Shown: in pieces, positions 42,084 to 54,840 of the stretch
Position numbering within the stretch: the stretch's first letter is position 1
How the letters are laid out: every line of letters starts with the position of its first letter
NCBI GenBank assembly: GCA_021018995.1
Contig: CM037588.1
Span: forward strand, 80,697,765 to 80,761,764
Direction of reading: 5' to 3'
Length of the DNA: 64,000 bases
Origin: Chloranthus sessilifolius
Taxonomy: Eukaryota; Streptophyta; Magnoliopsida; Chloranthales; Chloranthaceae
Position numbers and translations under genes: made by a program
The notes under the pieces: model-generated
Database searches by the model: none
What the model was told of the DNA's origin: nothing
The model's input: the letters and a program-made list of their open reading frames with translations, nothing else

Positions 42084-44798
42084 TGCAACAGCCCGAGTTT
42101 TCCTTACCATAAAACCCGTGCCGTTGGATCGCATATAGGATCCGAGTTACAATGATGTTATGGTATCTATTGTACGCATCACATACCAACATCTCGATCT
42201 TTCCGCACATACGACAACAAGAAGGATCAGGCCATCACATGATGGTAAGCTCACATAACAAGTACAAAGTAAGCGTAGCAAAAAAACAAAGGACAGAGCT
42301 ACACCACAACAAAAGCAACATAACTACAAGTCTACTACCATATATACAAAGGCTCAGAAAGAAATGTCTTCCACCGATGGAGGCCGACCTCCATCTAAAT
42401 AGTGGATCAAAAGTACATGTCTTTAATTACAAAAAACGTGTCCATATAACATTTGCTCAAATAACCACAAGATATTTGAGCTACTTAAGACACTAGGGAA
42501 AATGGCTCTTACGTAAATCCTCTTCCTCGTCTGGATTGTAATCTGGGTCCTCTTGTTTTGGATCACGCTCCAAATCAACCCCTGTAGCTGTGATGTATAG
42601 TTAAGGGATGAGCTTCACCCAAGCTCAATAGGGAATAATTTATGCAAAGCTATCATTTATCCTTCTCATTCATGAATCTTGATGCTTAGATAAGTAAAAA
42701 CATGCATAAATAAGTAAAAGCAAGCATAATTTCTTTAGTACAATCATAGACAAGCTTTCAAGTATGCAGTAAATGAGTTTTCCTCATCATAATGCATATA
42801 GGATCAACAAAACATGTAGGAAATAGGTAATCAATTCACAAGTGTATTACTAGATCAAATGGCAAGGATTTCCAATGAAGTTACATATTAAACTGGTAAG
42901 CCCCTGAGCTATGTTAATAGGGTTATTCAACACGAGACAGTTCCAGCCCTTGAGCTATGTTAACAGGGTCACTTGATACACAGAGGTCAAGCCCTTGAGC
43001 TACGTTAACAAGGTCACTTGACACGAAACGTCAAGCCCCTAAGCTTAGTTAACAGGGTCACTTGAACTGAGACCATCAAGCCCATGAGCTACGTTAACTA
43101 GATCTATTGATCTGAGACACAACGAAATTTCAAGGTCAAGCACGCATGTGAAACAGGAGACAATGAGGTGCATCGGATTATCATAATGGGAAATTTATAG
43201 AATCATGTGTATATTACATAAACAAAATGCATTGTATCAAAACATGCAAAAACATGTGGACAATCATGTCTTAATACTTCAGAACATGCCAAGTAATATC
43301 TCATGTCAATTTATAAAAAAATATTAAGTACAGACTTTGTGCATCAATAACAAGAATTCGAGAAAAATCAAGTAGTCTGGCACGATGTTCTTCCCTACCT
43401 TAAGTCTCGATAGTTTGCATCAACATGTGAAAATCAAGTTAAAATATTTTCCATCGCTTCTCGTATATAGCCTAGCAAATGGATTGCATATACTCTACGT
43501 GTTAATAAACATGCTAGTCATAAGACACGAACTCTTAAGACACCAAGGGGTACAAATCTCAAACCCCAACAAAACAGGGCATCTTGTTGCTGCAAGGTGC
43601 TGGGTCGTCGCGGTGAGTCCATCAGGTGCCACATGAAACAAGCATCTCATCACGATGAGTTTTTCCCGAGAGGAAAAAGCCTTAAAATCTCACCTCAGCG
43701 AGGCCTTCAGGTGCTTTCTTACTGTCGCGAGGCTCTAAGTTGTCATGACGAGCTTGACAGACTTGTTGCTTTTCTATGATTTGAAGTATCGTTTCCATCC
43801 ACAAGACTTAATCTATTCACTTAACATGACGACTTGCTAAAACTAAGCTCTCAGCCATATTCGTACTACACGAATCACTTGGTTCAAGGCTTCAAAAATT
43901 GGCTTAAACGGTTTTAAATCATATCTATGCCTAATTTTTCGAGGCTTCGAAGAATGCGATGCTAGAACCCATTCACTCGGGTATGTTTTTCATATATCAA
44001 GTCCCCAAACATTTTTGCGCTAATGCATCCTCGAAAGTCGAGGCATCGATTTTCACCAACTCTAAGGCTAAGAACAACAAGCTTACAAAACAATGATAGC
44101 AAGGTTACCTTAATGAGATTTCTACACGCGAGGCTTCCGAGCTTTCCCACGCGCTTTCGCTCGCGAGAATGTGCTCGATCGTTTCGATCCCCGTCCGAAA
44201 GAGTTATCAGTTCAAGAGATTAGCTATTGCAGAAGAGAATCTCTCCATTGCAAGGTCGGGTAGAGCTAGCCGAAGTTGGCTAGATCCGATGGTGACTGGT
44301 TTTTCTTCAGGCTTGAGATGATGAGAGGGAAGGAGAGCTCTGCCTTTCATTTCCTCTTACCCGACACACCAGCTCCATGCAGGGACTATGCGTGCATGAG
44401 AGCAATTTGAACGCGGATGGGTTCCTATGCGAGGCTACGACACACTTATGTTGGTATATAACATGTCTTAAGGGCCTTAGATACGGGTTCCCTCTTGAAT
44501 TCCTGGTTCTGATTTCCTAATGGGTATAAATCAGGTCTTGGCATAGGGCCTTCACTATTGGGTCCAAGCCATAGCTTTAGGATTAAATGGGTCTTATGAT
44601 TCGGGTCCCCAACATGTTGGTCCTAACATTGAGCTGCTAGTTATTGGGCCTCACTTTGGCACTAAATAATGGTCTCATACAAGGAGCCCCAATTACTCCA
44701 ATGGGTCAAGTTCTCAACAGACCCAGCCTTTATAGCTAAATACCTTAGCTTATTTTATCAAGTGTAATGTGGGTCAGGTCGAATTACGGGGTGTTACA
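42084..44798 (-). repeat. B 5' LTR (2715 bp)
   Basis: Minus sense starts TGTAACACCCCG and ends CGGGCTGTTGCA. The motif cluster TCGC-GCGA is at 43575-43775, with further CGCGAG copies at 44128-44170. The TATA box (plus-strand GTATATAG) is at 43463-43470, downstream of the cluster in sense. A 45-bp minisatellite lies at 42898-43122. ORFs on either strand here are unsupported. Confidence 0.9.
42898..43122. repeat. 45-bp minisatellite in B LTR, five copies
   Basis: Units begin AAGCCC(C/T)TGAGCTA and contain GTTAACAGGGTCACTTGA; starts at about 42898, 42944, 42989, 43033 and 43078. Only two copies remain in the other LTR (15521-15605), where the element border now lies. Confidence 0.85.
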
Positions 44799-47141
44799 AC
44801 AACAATTTTGAGGATATCATGTTGCAAGTTATTAATAACTGGCAGCAACAATAAGAGCTCATAAAATAGGATTTTTAGGCTACGAGTAGTATAGTCTTGA
44901 AATTTTACTATTTTTTCATAAAATAGACTGATAATATTAGCATGTTCATTACTGCAATTTGATATATTTATGATATAATTTTTCAGAATTTTTTTTTCTT
45001 ACTGTTTTGTTGATGTGATCGAATGGCCATAGATGCATGAGCTTATATTTTACTAGATTTGAGTACTATGCCTACTAGTCTTGATTGGAATTTGTCGATA
45101 GATTAATCTTGATCATGTTAATTAGTCTTACCCACTATATGATTAATTTACAACTTGATTTCCAGAATTTATGTGATGAATTTGTGAGCTTGATCATGGA
45201 AAATTTGAATGGTTATAGATGTTAGTATAGAAATGTAAAGTGTAGAATGCCTACACTATAGTGTAGCAACAACTAGGACCATTAGATAGTTGGTGTTTGA
45301 GATTTGATTATGTTAAGTTGACTTGTGTCCTGATGAGTTTCTAGATCATGGATGCTCATTACCATTGTTGATCATGAGTGATCAACAGTGATCGATTACT
45401 TATCGATAAATTCCCAAAAATTCAGGTAAATTTTGCCATAGTGATATCGATGACTTGTTTTAAGATTTTGATTGGAACATGATTTGAAAAATCTGATTTT
45501 TGTAAAATTGATCTCTGATGATATAATGTTTCAGAAAACTTAATCGTTCTAGAGAATTTTAAATCAATCGGAAGGCTAACAAGGCTAGCCCAAAATTGAT
45601 CAGTACAAGACTAGATTTGTATTTGATGAATAGGATAGTGACCGCAGTGATTCATGCCATTAGATCGATAGGACGAAACTTAAAATGGGTTCTCGATTGA
45701 TCTAGGATCAATCTCGGATCTCAAGAGCAAATCAGCATTTAATAAAAATTTTAAAATTCCCAAAAACATAATTTGGATAAATAAATTTTTTCTTGATACC
45801 CAGTCAAAATTTTGGACTCTGACTCCCCATATCTTGACTTAAACGGAATTCTTAGGGCAAGACAACGAATTTGTTGTGCTGCACTAGTAATCTGAGCCTC
45901 CGAAGGGCTAGGATTTCTTGCGCCTAAGACCCCTCAGAAAAATCTGAGATAAATTATCGTCAAACCTTAACCTATCCCCTAGATTTAAGTGAAATTTCAT
46001 GCAATAATTTTGCATATCCTAATAGCTAGAAAATCTGGAATTTTGTTGTGCAAAATTGTGTCCAGTGTCCCACAGCTAGCAGCCATAATTGAGCCCTGAC
46101 AGGATGGACCTGATTCCATCTTGATCCCATGACTTTTGACCTCTAAAATATAAACAAAAAATGAAGATACCCTTTGAGCTTTCTAGAATGCCCCTGAGTG
46201 AGCGATTTCAATATTGGCACTGAAAATTACAGACTCGACTTTGTGAACCAATTAATCTAACCTAGTAACCTGGTAAGGAAAAATAGAACTTAGTAATTTG
46301 ACGACCATGATCCAACCTGATCATATTTTTTAGTGTCACCAACTGCGAGAGATGTGGCTATCGATGCTCTTTCGCCTAGTTTTCATAGGACTAAAAAATT
46401 CTATCGGAATTGAAAATGATATACGATTTACTGCAAGGTGTCAGGTACACTTGTGCAAAAATAGCCAATTTGAAGGATGTAGTCAAAATGTTGGCTTTTC
46501 CCTGAAATCCGTGATTATATGAGCAATACCAGATCATAGTGACCACTGTAGGGGTAATGTAAATCTTGAATTGGGTTGACTTGGTCATCTAAACCTTGGA
46601 CTAGACCCTTCAATGGTCTAAAAGCCCAAATATTAAGAATCTATGAATAAAACTTGTAAAGCCCGATTACTTGGCCCATTGCCCGGTGAACTTTATATGA
46701 ATTTCTATGTTATGGCCCAGCCCAAAATTTTTGAAAGAAACTAATAGAAGCAGCCCCTTAAAAACTGAATGCACCCGCATTTAGGCTCGAACCTTCAAAA
46801 GGCCCATATATTTAGAATTGGATCTAGTAAAGACCCAAAATACCTAAGAACTGAGTCATGGACTCTAAACTCATAAGTTTAGATTTAACTATATCCAAAT
46901 ACCTGACCCGAAGACCAATTATGAACAAGTGGCTGACATCCTTATGCCTAATCACCAATATAATTGAGTGAGACCATAGCCCATTGGGCTTAAGTCCCAA
47001 GGTGAGTCTTGAATAAGAAAGGAGTGGACCCAGGTTCTTATAGTAATAAATAATTCAATAACTCTCTTGACCCTTCGATGAGCTTTACGATGCTCAATGA
47101 GAAACTAACCAAGACCTTAAGACATGACCGATATGTGCAAC
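44799..47141. other. Unassigned non-coding DNA between B and F
   Basis: About 2.3 kb, AT-rich. No ORF beyond 65 codons, no recognisable domain, no LTR ends I can pair inside the window. Sense is not evident. It could be host intergenic DNA that received B and F, or a decayed LTR of another element. Confidence 0.5.
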
Positions 47142-48764
47142 TGTGGGATTTCTTACTATCCCGTCGCAACGATGCGCTCGCTTGCAAAAAATATAGAGTC
47201 ACCACCCGGAGCTTTTGGTGTCCCAGGAAACCTAGTTCATTTTTTTGAGCACCGAAATGCTAAAAATATGACTCTGAATCCGGTCTATGCCAAAGGCTCT
47301 TGGGTAGGGGCTTCGGTTATCAATCGAGAAGGTGTTAGGCACCCGATCAACCCGCTTAATGTGGTCTCTACTTATGGCCAAAATAAAAAGGAATAACAAG
47401 AAAAAAAGAGAGCTTCTTCTTGCCCAAAGGGGGGCTAAAATCCTCTTTGTGCCCCTCCGCTTGTACAAAAATGTCGGTGGTGTAACGGCACAAATGCAAG
47501 GATGAGAAGAGCTAAAAAGAGATAGGAGAAGAAAGGGGAGAACCAAAAACCTCGGGCCCTTGTAGCACCGTAGGAGAGCCTTGCGTGGCTTGCTTTTGAT
47601 GAGTTCTTGATGGCTTGTAAAGCTTGAGAATGGGTTCTAACTCTTTAAGAGAGATAGTTAAGAGGTAGAGGGAGGGTGCTAGGATAGAATAAACACCTAA
47701 CCTAGAGGTTTTTCATGAAAAACAAGGGTGGGAAAGAGGTTTGGAATTCTGGTTTTTGTATGGGAAAGGTGCACCAAAGGGAGAAAGATCTTCTCACTTA
47801 AACTCTTTCTCTCTTAGGCAAAAACTCTCAACCCTTAAACCAAGGAGAGGGGGGTTCTATTTATAGGAAAAGGGTGGAATAGGAGAGTGTTTAGATGCTA
47901 ATCAATGTTAGAAACTAGGTAATCTAGCATCTAAGGTTTCCTAGGGTTTCAAGGGTGTAGAGAAATATGAAGATGCGCTTCAATGGTGGATGATGGGTTA
48001 ATGGTTTAGATAACTTATGGGTTGCAAATAGGTGTTAAAAGGATGCAACAAAGCTATCAAAACACACCCCAAGGACTGAGGTGGTCAACAAGTCAAACCC
48101 TAGCTTCAAAATTTGAGGCAAAAAAGCTCAATTACTATTCATATGCCTTGCGCAACTATTAGTTGCGCCAGGCAAATGTACAGTAAAACAGTAGGCGAGA
48201 TTCCTTAGAGGTTGGAAGCCCGCAGGGAGCAGGGGGACCCATTTATACCCGGCACAACTATTAGTTGTGCCAGGCCATTTTTGGGGGAATAGTTGTGCCA
48301 GGACATTTTTTGGGGAAAAAAGCCTAGCGCAACTAATAGTCGCGCCAGGCAAATTTTGGGGGAAAATGGCTTGGCGTAACTATTAGTTGCGCCAGGCAAA
48401 AATTTCTCCAAAATAGCTCAATTTGTAAATGGTTATAACTTTTAATATATAACTCCGATTGAGGTGATATTTAGCTTGTTGGAAAGCTGGAGATGTTCTC
48501 TTTCCAATGGTATAAATTTTATCACCCCTCTTTCCAACCACTACTCAGGAGGGTTTGACACAAGTCCTGGAAAGGGTTCTAATGGGTTTTAGAAGGTTAG
48601 GGTTTATTCCTAAGGGTTCGAGAAGGTTCTTAGGGGTTTTAGAAAGGTTCCCAAGGGTTTAGGATGTTTTCTAAGGGTTCCATACATGCCATCAAAAGCT
48701 CGACAAATGCACCTCTCTCAAAATGTGCTTCGATCGGGCCTTGGGCCAAATTTGGGTGTCTACA
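47142..48764 (-). repeat. F 3' LTR (Tat/Ogre-like)
   Basis: The inner edge is firm: minus-sense TGTAGACACCCAAATTTGG at 48764, preceded by a polypurine tract. The outer edge at 47142 (minus-sense ...GAAATCCCACA) is inferred from the GGGTGCCTAACACCTTCTCG and GGTGGTGACTC motifs at 47209-47350, which sit near the 3' end of such LTRs. The TATA box CTATAAATAG (minus) is at 47857-47866, and five palindromic repeats lie upstream in sense at 48148-48393. No partner LTR is in the window. Confidence 0.6.
48148..48393. repeat. Palindromic repeat cluster in F U3
   Basis: Hairpin units with arms GGCGCAACT / AGTTGCGCC around a three-base ATT centre: 48150-48168, 48251-48271 (GGCACAACT variant), a half unit at 48291-48300, 48327-48345 and 48373-48393. 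Each is followed by AGGCAAATTTT-GGGGGAA-like spacer. Decay is mainly CpG to TpG/CpA. They lie ~280-530 bp upstream of F's TATA box in sense. Confidence 0.8.
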
Positions 48765-48780
48765 GATGCCCCTCTTTGAT
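48765..48780 (-). promoter_or_regulatory. F polypurine tract
   Basis: Minus-sense ATCAAAGAGGGGCATC immediately precedes the LTR start TGTAGACACCC, as usual for Tat-lineage elements. Confidence 0.8.
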
Positions 48781-51693
48781 ATCTGATCACTAATGATCGA
48801 ATGCCAAAGAAAGAGACATCCGAAGGGGCCCAAGGCATTACTGACAGGTCCGCTGTATTCAGAATGAACTTCAAACATCATATGAGTAACATGGTGAGAA
48901 GACGAAAGCCCTGGATGTCAGGCTAAATATTCATTTCTCAAGGTAATCGGTTCCCAAGCGCTTAGCGACATTACTGAGCATAATCGAGGTGGAATGAGTT
49001 GCGAAAGCCCAATAGCTGGAAAAAATGTTCGCTTCTTGAGTTGTAAAAGCGCGTTAGTCAAGAAAAATCTCCGCTTCTTGAGATAATTTGAAGGTGATTG
49101 ATGTTTGAGATTCATTCTGAATACAATAGCTTCGTAAGTAAGAGGGGTGATTGACCCACATTCAAAGATAGGTGCGAAGCAGAAATATGCAAGGCTCCAC
49201 AGTTTACGTCCAGTTGTACGAGGCATTTAATGGCCCCCTCTGACTATTCACAGGTGAAAGTAGGGTTCGAGGTCTTTGGGCGAACCCATTGATCTGGAAG
49301 TTTATTTAGCATGACTATCCGAGTGGAGCGAATAGAGGTCGTAACGCTTTTTGGGGAGGACGTGCCATTTTCGAAAGCATGCCTTAGATCAATATGACCT
49401 AGAGTATTCAGCTTTGACTACCTTGAACAGATCCAACCAAACATTGGGTGTCTCCCAAAAGGGATATCCAATCTTGGTTTCTACCAACAATGATCATAAA
49501 CATCATTTAACTATGCATAAACATACACCCATTAGGGGCAATAAGCAACAAAAGCGATGGAGGCCCCGACTCGGACCTACCCGAGTACAATTTATGAGAA
49601 TAAACGACCATCATACAGATGCCCAGATGCATGGTGAATACTTTACGAGGATACCGCTGCCAATACAGGTTTTAAGTATGCAGAAAATAAAAGGAAAATG
49701 AACCCTTCTGGATGCATGGTTACACATAGTTTGATTGATGCGTAATCTCATTCTGAACAGGTTAGTCTCAACAAACGATTGACCTTTTCCAATGGAGTCA
49801 TCCGAACCTCAAACCCCATAGGCGCGCGCTCAAACCGTGTGGACCAAGAGTCCACACTCCGAAAAGTTTATGAAAAATCTGAAGCTTAGATTCTCATGTT
49901 CATATGAATCAAAGACAGAGCTCTTAGCTCAACAATTTAGCAGTGGAATTGTCCTGACCGTAACATTGACTGTCTGATCATCATTGATACAGTTGCTCCA
50001 ACTTTGAAGTAGGATCCAGGGATCTAAGGCGAACCTTAGATCTAAGGAGATTAGTTTTGCATAGCTGCATTGCTGATAAAATATTCACATTTTACCGCAT
50101 TGAAAATACGCATGTGCATAGCTGTGCATGAAAAGTTCACAGATTTCTTTTTTTTTCTTTTTCAAAATGATTTTCATTCTCCCCCTTGTTTTTTTTTAAA
50201 TAGACCTAATGTCGGTGGTGGGATGCTTCATCTGATTTGTCCATCACTGAGAAGTTGCCTGCTTTGAGGCTTTGGACCATGTGATATTCCTGCACATTCT
50301 CGAGAAAACGGCAGTCCCTTTTTTGTTTATATAAGTAACAAATGCATCCTGATTAATAGAAGGAGAAACAAACTTTTTCCTATATTTTTTTTATTTTTAA
50401 GATCTATATATATTTTTTGGATTTTTATTTTTAAATATTTTTTATTCTTTTGCTTTATTTTTGACATGGAAGTACAATGCTGTAACTATGTACATGAGAA
50501 AGAGTAGAAATATATACACACATTTTTTTGTATTTGGATTTTTCTTAATTTTTTTGTTCTTTTTTTTTTTTTCTTTGTTGTTCTTCTCTTTTTTTTTGAT
50601 GATGCCTTATCAGTGAGGTGAAATCATGGGTCCCATTTTGAGCATAGCTGAACCCTTTCATATGGTCGGGCCGAAGTGAGTTTTCGGATTTTACCAAGGC
50701 TGGAACGCTAATCCCTTTGGATTGAGTCAAACCTTTCTTCTTACCTTGAGTCATACGTTTAACAAAGCAATTTCACAAAGACAATTCTGGTCGGGACCCG
50801 TCTTGAACTAACATGAGCGGCCCAGCCGAAAAAAGGGTATCAGAGAGTAACCAAGAGGGCTCCTCAAGCATCAATCTTCTCAATCAGTGCAAACCTTTCT
50901 TTTCTTTTCTCTTTTTTTTTTTATTTATCTCCTTTTTTACCCGTGGCACCCTTTTGGGTCTTCACCACATCCATGGGTTTAGCTTTCTTACTCCAAGCGC
51001 CCTTTGGAGTTTTCACCTGATCCGCACAAACTCGTTGTTTTTACCCGTAGCGCCCTTTCAGGTTTTCACCACGTCCATCTTGCTTTTAGCTTGTATATGT
51101 TTTTTTTTTTTTTTTTTTTTTTCTTTCATTTATTTTTCAACAGCCACGACTTAAACGTCAATTCCATTATAGCCGGCTGGATGGGGTTCTGGTGTCATCT
51201 CACAACTCATCTTATGTTGACTTAACAAATATTATGACTGCTTGTAAACCTAAAAGACGGCTTTCTTCAATGTGTAGCTTGGCCATGGGTTAGGTTAGGA
51301 TTTGAAGGTATGCTAGGCTAAAAGGGTTTCCTTGATATGGCTTCAGTTTTCTCAACATACTTTCTTCCTTGGGTTTTTACTACACATGCCCCATGATTCT
51401 TCTACACATTTTTTTTTGTTCTTTTTGCTCCATTTCAGGCGATCTCTTTTTGAGGTTTTGCTTTTTCAATTTTTTTAAAGTAACTTTACTTCCCTTTTTT
51501 TATATATGTGCAAATTTTTTTTTTAGGGAAGGGGGTTATTGAAAGAAAGGGCCCAGGCTCAAATTGGGTAACAAAGGATATCATCATTTTTAGGGATACT
51601 TTTTGGCTATTGTGTTTGGAATGATGGCCTCTTTTGGGTGATTCTTAAGCAGTTACGTATCTGTTTCATCAATACTTACCTTATCGCGATAGA
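48781..51693 (-). other. F 3' non-coding region
   Basis: About 2.9 kb between the integrase stop and the polypurine tract. Contains long T runs (51100-51122; 50555-50572; 50908-50922) and a three-copy tandem repeat at 50939-51092. Frames such as 49351-49701 show no known domain and no codon-like conservation I can judge. No ORF3 is present. Confidence 0.6.
50939..51092. repeat. ~50-bp tandem repeat, three copies
   Basis: Units at 50939, 50993 and 51043 share GCGCCCTTT-GGGTTTTCACC-TCC and an adjacent ACTCGTTG/TTTTACCCG part. It lies in F's 3' non-coding region. Confidence 0.7.
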
Positions 51694-52870
51694 CTAAGAG
51701 TAGAAACGTCGGACGTATCCAGCGTTGATGGGCTCAGGAAGATGATCTCCGTCCATGGTGGTGAGGCGGATGGCGTATCCCGGCAGCACCTCTCGAACGA
51801 CATAAGGTTCTTCCCAGTTTGGCTTGAACTTTCCTCTCCGATTGGCAGGGAGGGATGGGAAGATGTTCTTCAGTACAGTGTCTCCTACCTTCAGATCTCG
51901 ACTGCGGACACGTTTATTGTAAGCACGTGCGATTTGCCCCTAGTAAACTTGAGTATGATACAAGGCTATGAGCCTTTTCTAATCTAGTAAGTTCAATTGG
52001 TCAAAGTGGGATCTCTCTCTTTTTGCTTCAGGTAAGCCTGATTCCATGAGGATTCGGAGCGAGGGTACTTCAACCTTAACTGGTAAGACGGCCTCAGTTC
52101 CATACACAAGGGAGAATGATGTTGCCCCTATAGCGGTACGGATGGATATTCTGTAGGCCCACAAAGCAAACAGAAAACATCTCACTCCAATCTCGGAAAG
52201 TGACGACCATCTTCTCAAGGATGTAGACGATCGTCTTGTTCGCAGCTTCTACGGCTCCATTAGTTTGAGGCCAATAAGGTAAGGAGTGATGGTGCTTGAT
52301 ATTGTATTACTCCCAAAAGGCTTGGATGTGCTTATTTACAAAATTTCTACCATTGTCCGTGATGATGTCTTTGGGTATTCCAAATTGGCACACAATATTA
52401 TTCTTGAGGAACTTCTTGACGTGATTGGCCATGATGTTGGCATATGATGCTGCTTTCACCCACTTGGTGAAGTATTCAATGGCGACAAGGATGAACCAAA
52501 GCCCGTTTAATGCTTTCAGATGAATCATTCCGACGACGCCAAGGCCCCACGTGGCAAATGGCCATGGAGTGGTCATGCAGTGTAGATCGATGGCAGGAGC
52601 GTGTATCAGACTGGAGTGTTCCTAAAACTTATACCATTTTTGAACATATTTGTAGCAATCTGATTTCATAGTGATCTAAAAGTACCCTTGCCACAGAATT
52701 TTCTTGGCAAGCATGTGACTGCTGACGTGGGCTATGCATACTCCCCCGTGGATCTCCTTCATAATATTGATGGCTTCACTTTCTGTAAGACACATGAGCA
52801 AGATGTTATTGTATGACCGCTTGTACAGGCATTCCCTACAAGACGTAGCCTACTGTTAAACTTTGAATAG
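51694..52870 (-). pseudogene. F integrase
   Basis: Core: LNGLWFILVAIEYFTKWVKA and GIPKDIITDNGRNFVN (second Asp, ~52355). The next open part, 52218-51979, has WAYRISIRTAIGATSFSLVY and YGTEAVLPVKVEVPSLR. The C-terminus runs from AYNKRVRSRDLKVGDTVL (~51930), with a frame change near 51845, to VRRFYS and a stop at 51694. The zinc module lies in 52870-52640 but is badly decayed. Confidence 0.8.
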
Positions 52871-53149
52871 TTCGTCGATCCGTCTTAGACGTACCCTCTA
52901 GGAAAGTTAGTGTCTCGAAGAAATTCTTGATATCTGAGAACCAAGGTGGCTCATCATCAGGCTTTGTAGGTTACTCAATCTGGAGGCAAAAGGCTGGCTC
53001 ATTCCTCTGCTCGATCATGATTGGCTTCATCTCAGTATCATATGGGATTTCTATCATCGATGCCAACGTCGCTAGTGCGTCAACGAAGCGATCGGGGGAC
53101 ATATGAGAATGTCACGTCTTAAAAGCAAGCTATCAGATCCTCAAGGTGC

Positions 53150-53440
53150 TCATGGTAAGGGATCAGTTTCTCATCCTTCATCTTCCAATCTCCATTTGTC
53201 TGGCATATGATTAACTATGAATCACCAAACACTCAAAGGTGAGTTATATTTAGATTGAGAGCCGCCTGCAGACCAACGACACAAGCTTCGTACTCAGCCA
53301 TGTTATTACTGTAAGGGAAATTGAGCTTGATAGAGAGGAGTATGTGGGATCCTCTCGGTGAGATCAAAATGGCACCAACTCCTTAGCCGTCAGCGTTTGC
53401 TGCCTCGTCAAAGTGCATTACCCATGATTCCTCTCCTTCC
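53150..53440 (-). pseudogene. F second (archaeal-type) RNase H
   Basis: HFDEAANADG (first Asp; stop just after), GAILISPRGSHILLSIKLNF, NNMAEYEACVVGLQAALNL (Glu) and LRVFGDS (Asp, then a stop). This extra domain between RNase H and integrase is a hallmark of Tat/Ogre elements. Confidence 0.8.
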
Positions 53441-53559
53441 TCAGTATCATCTTCCGTCATGAACAGGATATCTTCATCTGGGAACTCAGTTCTCAAAGGC
53501 TCATAATCAAGCAAAGGATTGTCGGCAAGATGATCGATGAGTACCTGCCCCTTGATCAA

Positions 53560-54050
53560 CTTTCGAGGGATGTAGGTGATGCCAAACTCAGATAATAAAA
53601 GTTGGCAATGTGTATTTCATCCAGTGAGAGCCAGCTTCTCGAACAAGTATTTCAACAGGTCCATTCAAGCCAAAAGTAGAATGGCCTGAGATAGCAAGTA
53701 ATGGTGGAGCCTCTGAGTAGCCCATATAAGAGCTAGATATGCTTTCTCCAAAGGAGAATAGCGCGTTTTGTAATCAATAAACTTCTTGCTCAAATAGTAA
53801 ATGGCATGCTCTCTTCTTCCTATCTCGTCATGCTTCCCGAAGATGCATCCCATCGAAACTTCCGTCATGGAGAGGTACATTAAGAGTGGTCTCCCTAACT
53901 CGGGCGATACCAAAATAGGTGGATTGAGGAGGTAGCTTTTGATTTTATCGAATGCTACTTGGCAGTCTTTATTCCATCCAACGGGTGGTTCTTCCTTAGT
54001 AGCTTGAAGATCGACATGCACATTGGAGTTAGCTATGCAATGAACCGACT
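53560..54050 (-). pseudogene. F RNase H (primary)
   Basis: Open 118 codons from 54021: FDKIKSYLLNPPILVSPELG, LLMYLSMTEVSMGCIFGKHD, REHAIYYLSKKFIDYKTRYS and EKAYLALIWATQRLHHYLL. The first catalytic Asp position (normally LYLA/YxS) is altered. The remainder continues past a stop to about 53560. Confidence 0.8.
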
Positions 54051-54840
54051 GATATACTATATTCTGCCCAAGAACCCTCTTACCTCCTTCTCAGTAGATG
54101 GTGGCAGCATTTCAGTGATAGCTTTAATCTTGACTGGGTCGACCTCGATCCCTCCCCTGCTCACGATGAATCCTAACAACTTTCTAGACATAGCGCCAAA
54201 AGCGCACTTCTGTGGATTCAGACGTAACCTGTACTTTCTCAGCCTCTCAAACAACTTCTGAATGTTTACCAAGTGATCAGTTCACTCTGGTGACTTGGCT
54301 ATCATATCATCGACATATACTTCAATTTAGCGGTGCGTCATGTCGTGAAACAGCGTAGTCATAGCGCTTTGGTATGTTGCATCGACGTTCTTTATCCCAA
54401 ACGGCATGACTTTGTAGCAGAAGGTTCCCCAGGGAGCGATAAACACCATCTTCTCACGATCAATCTCTACCATCTTTATCTGATTATATCCTGAAAATCC
54501 ATCCATGAAAGAAAGCATCTCGTGCATAGCAGTATTATCGACCAAGATGTCGATGTGTGGTAACGGGAAATCGTCCTTTGGGCTTGCCTTGTTCAAATTG
54601 CGAAAATCGATGCACATGCGAACCTTTCCGTCCTTCTTCGGCACAAGCACAATATTGGCTAGCCACTGCGGGTATTTGAATACCATGAGAAACCCCACAT
54701 CATACTGCTTGATGACCTCGTCTTTGACTTTCAACATCCACTCGGATCAGAGACGTCTCAGCTTCTACTTGACCGACTTTATATCGGGGTAGAGAGGTAA
54801 CTCATGCACGACCAAATCAGTGTCTAGACCAGGCATGTCT
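54051..54840 (-). pseudogene. pol: F reverse transcriptase
   Basis: YPQWLANIVLVPKKDGKVRM, FRNLNKASPKDDFPLPHI, FMDGFSGYNQIKM and WGTFCYKVMPFGIKN. The catalytic box EVYVDDMIAKS (~54310) is intact, but stops lie just before (54327) and after it (54283). The C-terminal part 54272-54057 has RLNPQKCAFGAMSRKLLGFI. The N-terminal portion (54840-54740) is frameshifted. Confidence 0.85.

Larger units (their letters stand above)
15521..44798 (-). mobile_element. Element B: Tekay/Del-like chromovirus, interrupted by A
   Basis: Minus-strand order from 44798 downward: 5' LTR, initiator tRNA-Met primer site, gag, protease, RT, RNase H, integrase with chromodomain, spacer, a downstream ORF3, polypurine tract, 3' LTR. 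A sits inside ORF3 at 18329-35831. LTRs start TGTAACACCCCG (minus sense), typical of this lineage. The 3' LTR lacks its last ~950 bp. The right flank at 44799-44803 is ACAAC; the matching left duplication is lost with the truncation. All frames are broken. Confidence 0.85.

Noticed and set aside
47124-47396. 90-codon plus-strand frame with SLAKNIESPPGAFGVPGN
   Set aside because: It overlaps the inferred end of F's LTR in the antisense direction; the conserved GGTGTTAGGCACCC stretch is a known type of LTR sequence of such elements, not a protein motif.
48148-48393. CRISPR-like regular palindromic repeats
   Set aside because: Spacing and spacers are irregular, spacers resemble each other, there are no cas genes, and the site lies inside a plant LTR.
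49351-49701. 116-codon plus-strand frame in F's 3' region
   Set aside because: Opposite to the element's sense, no domain recognised, and in a region expected to be non-coding.
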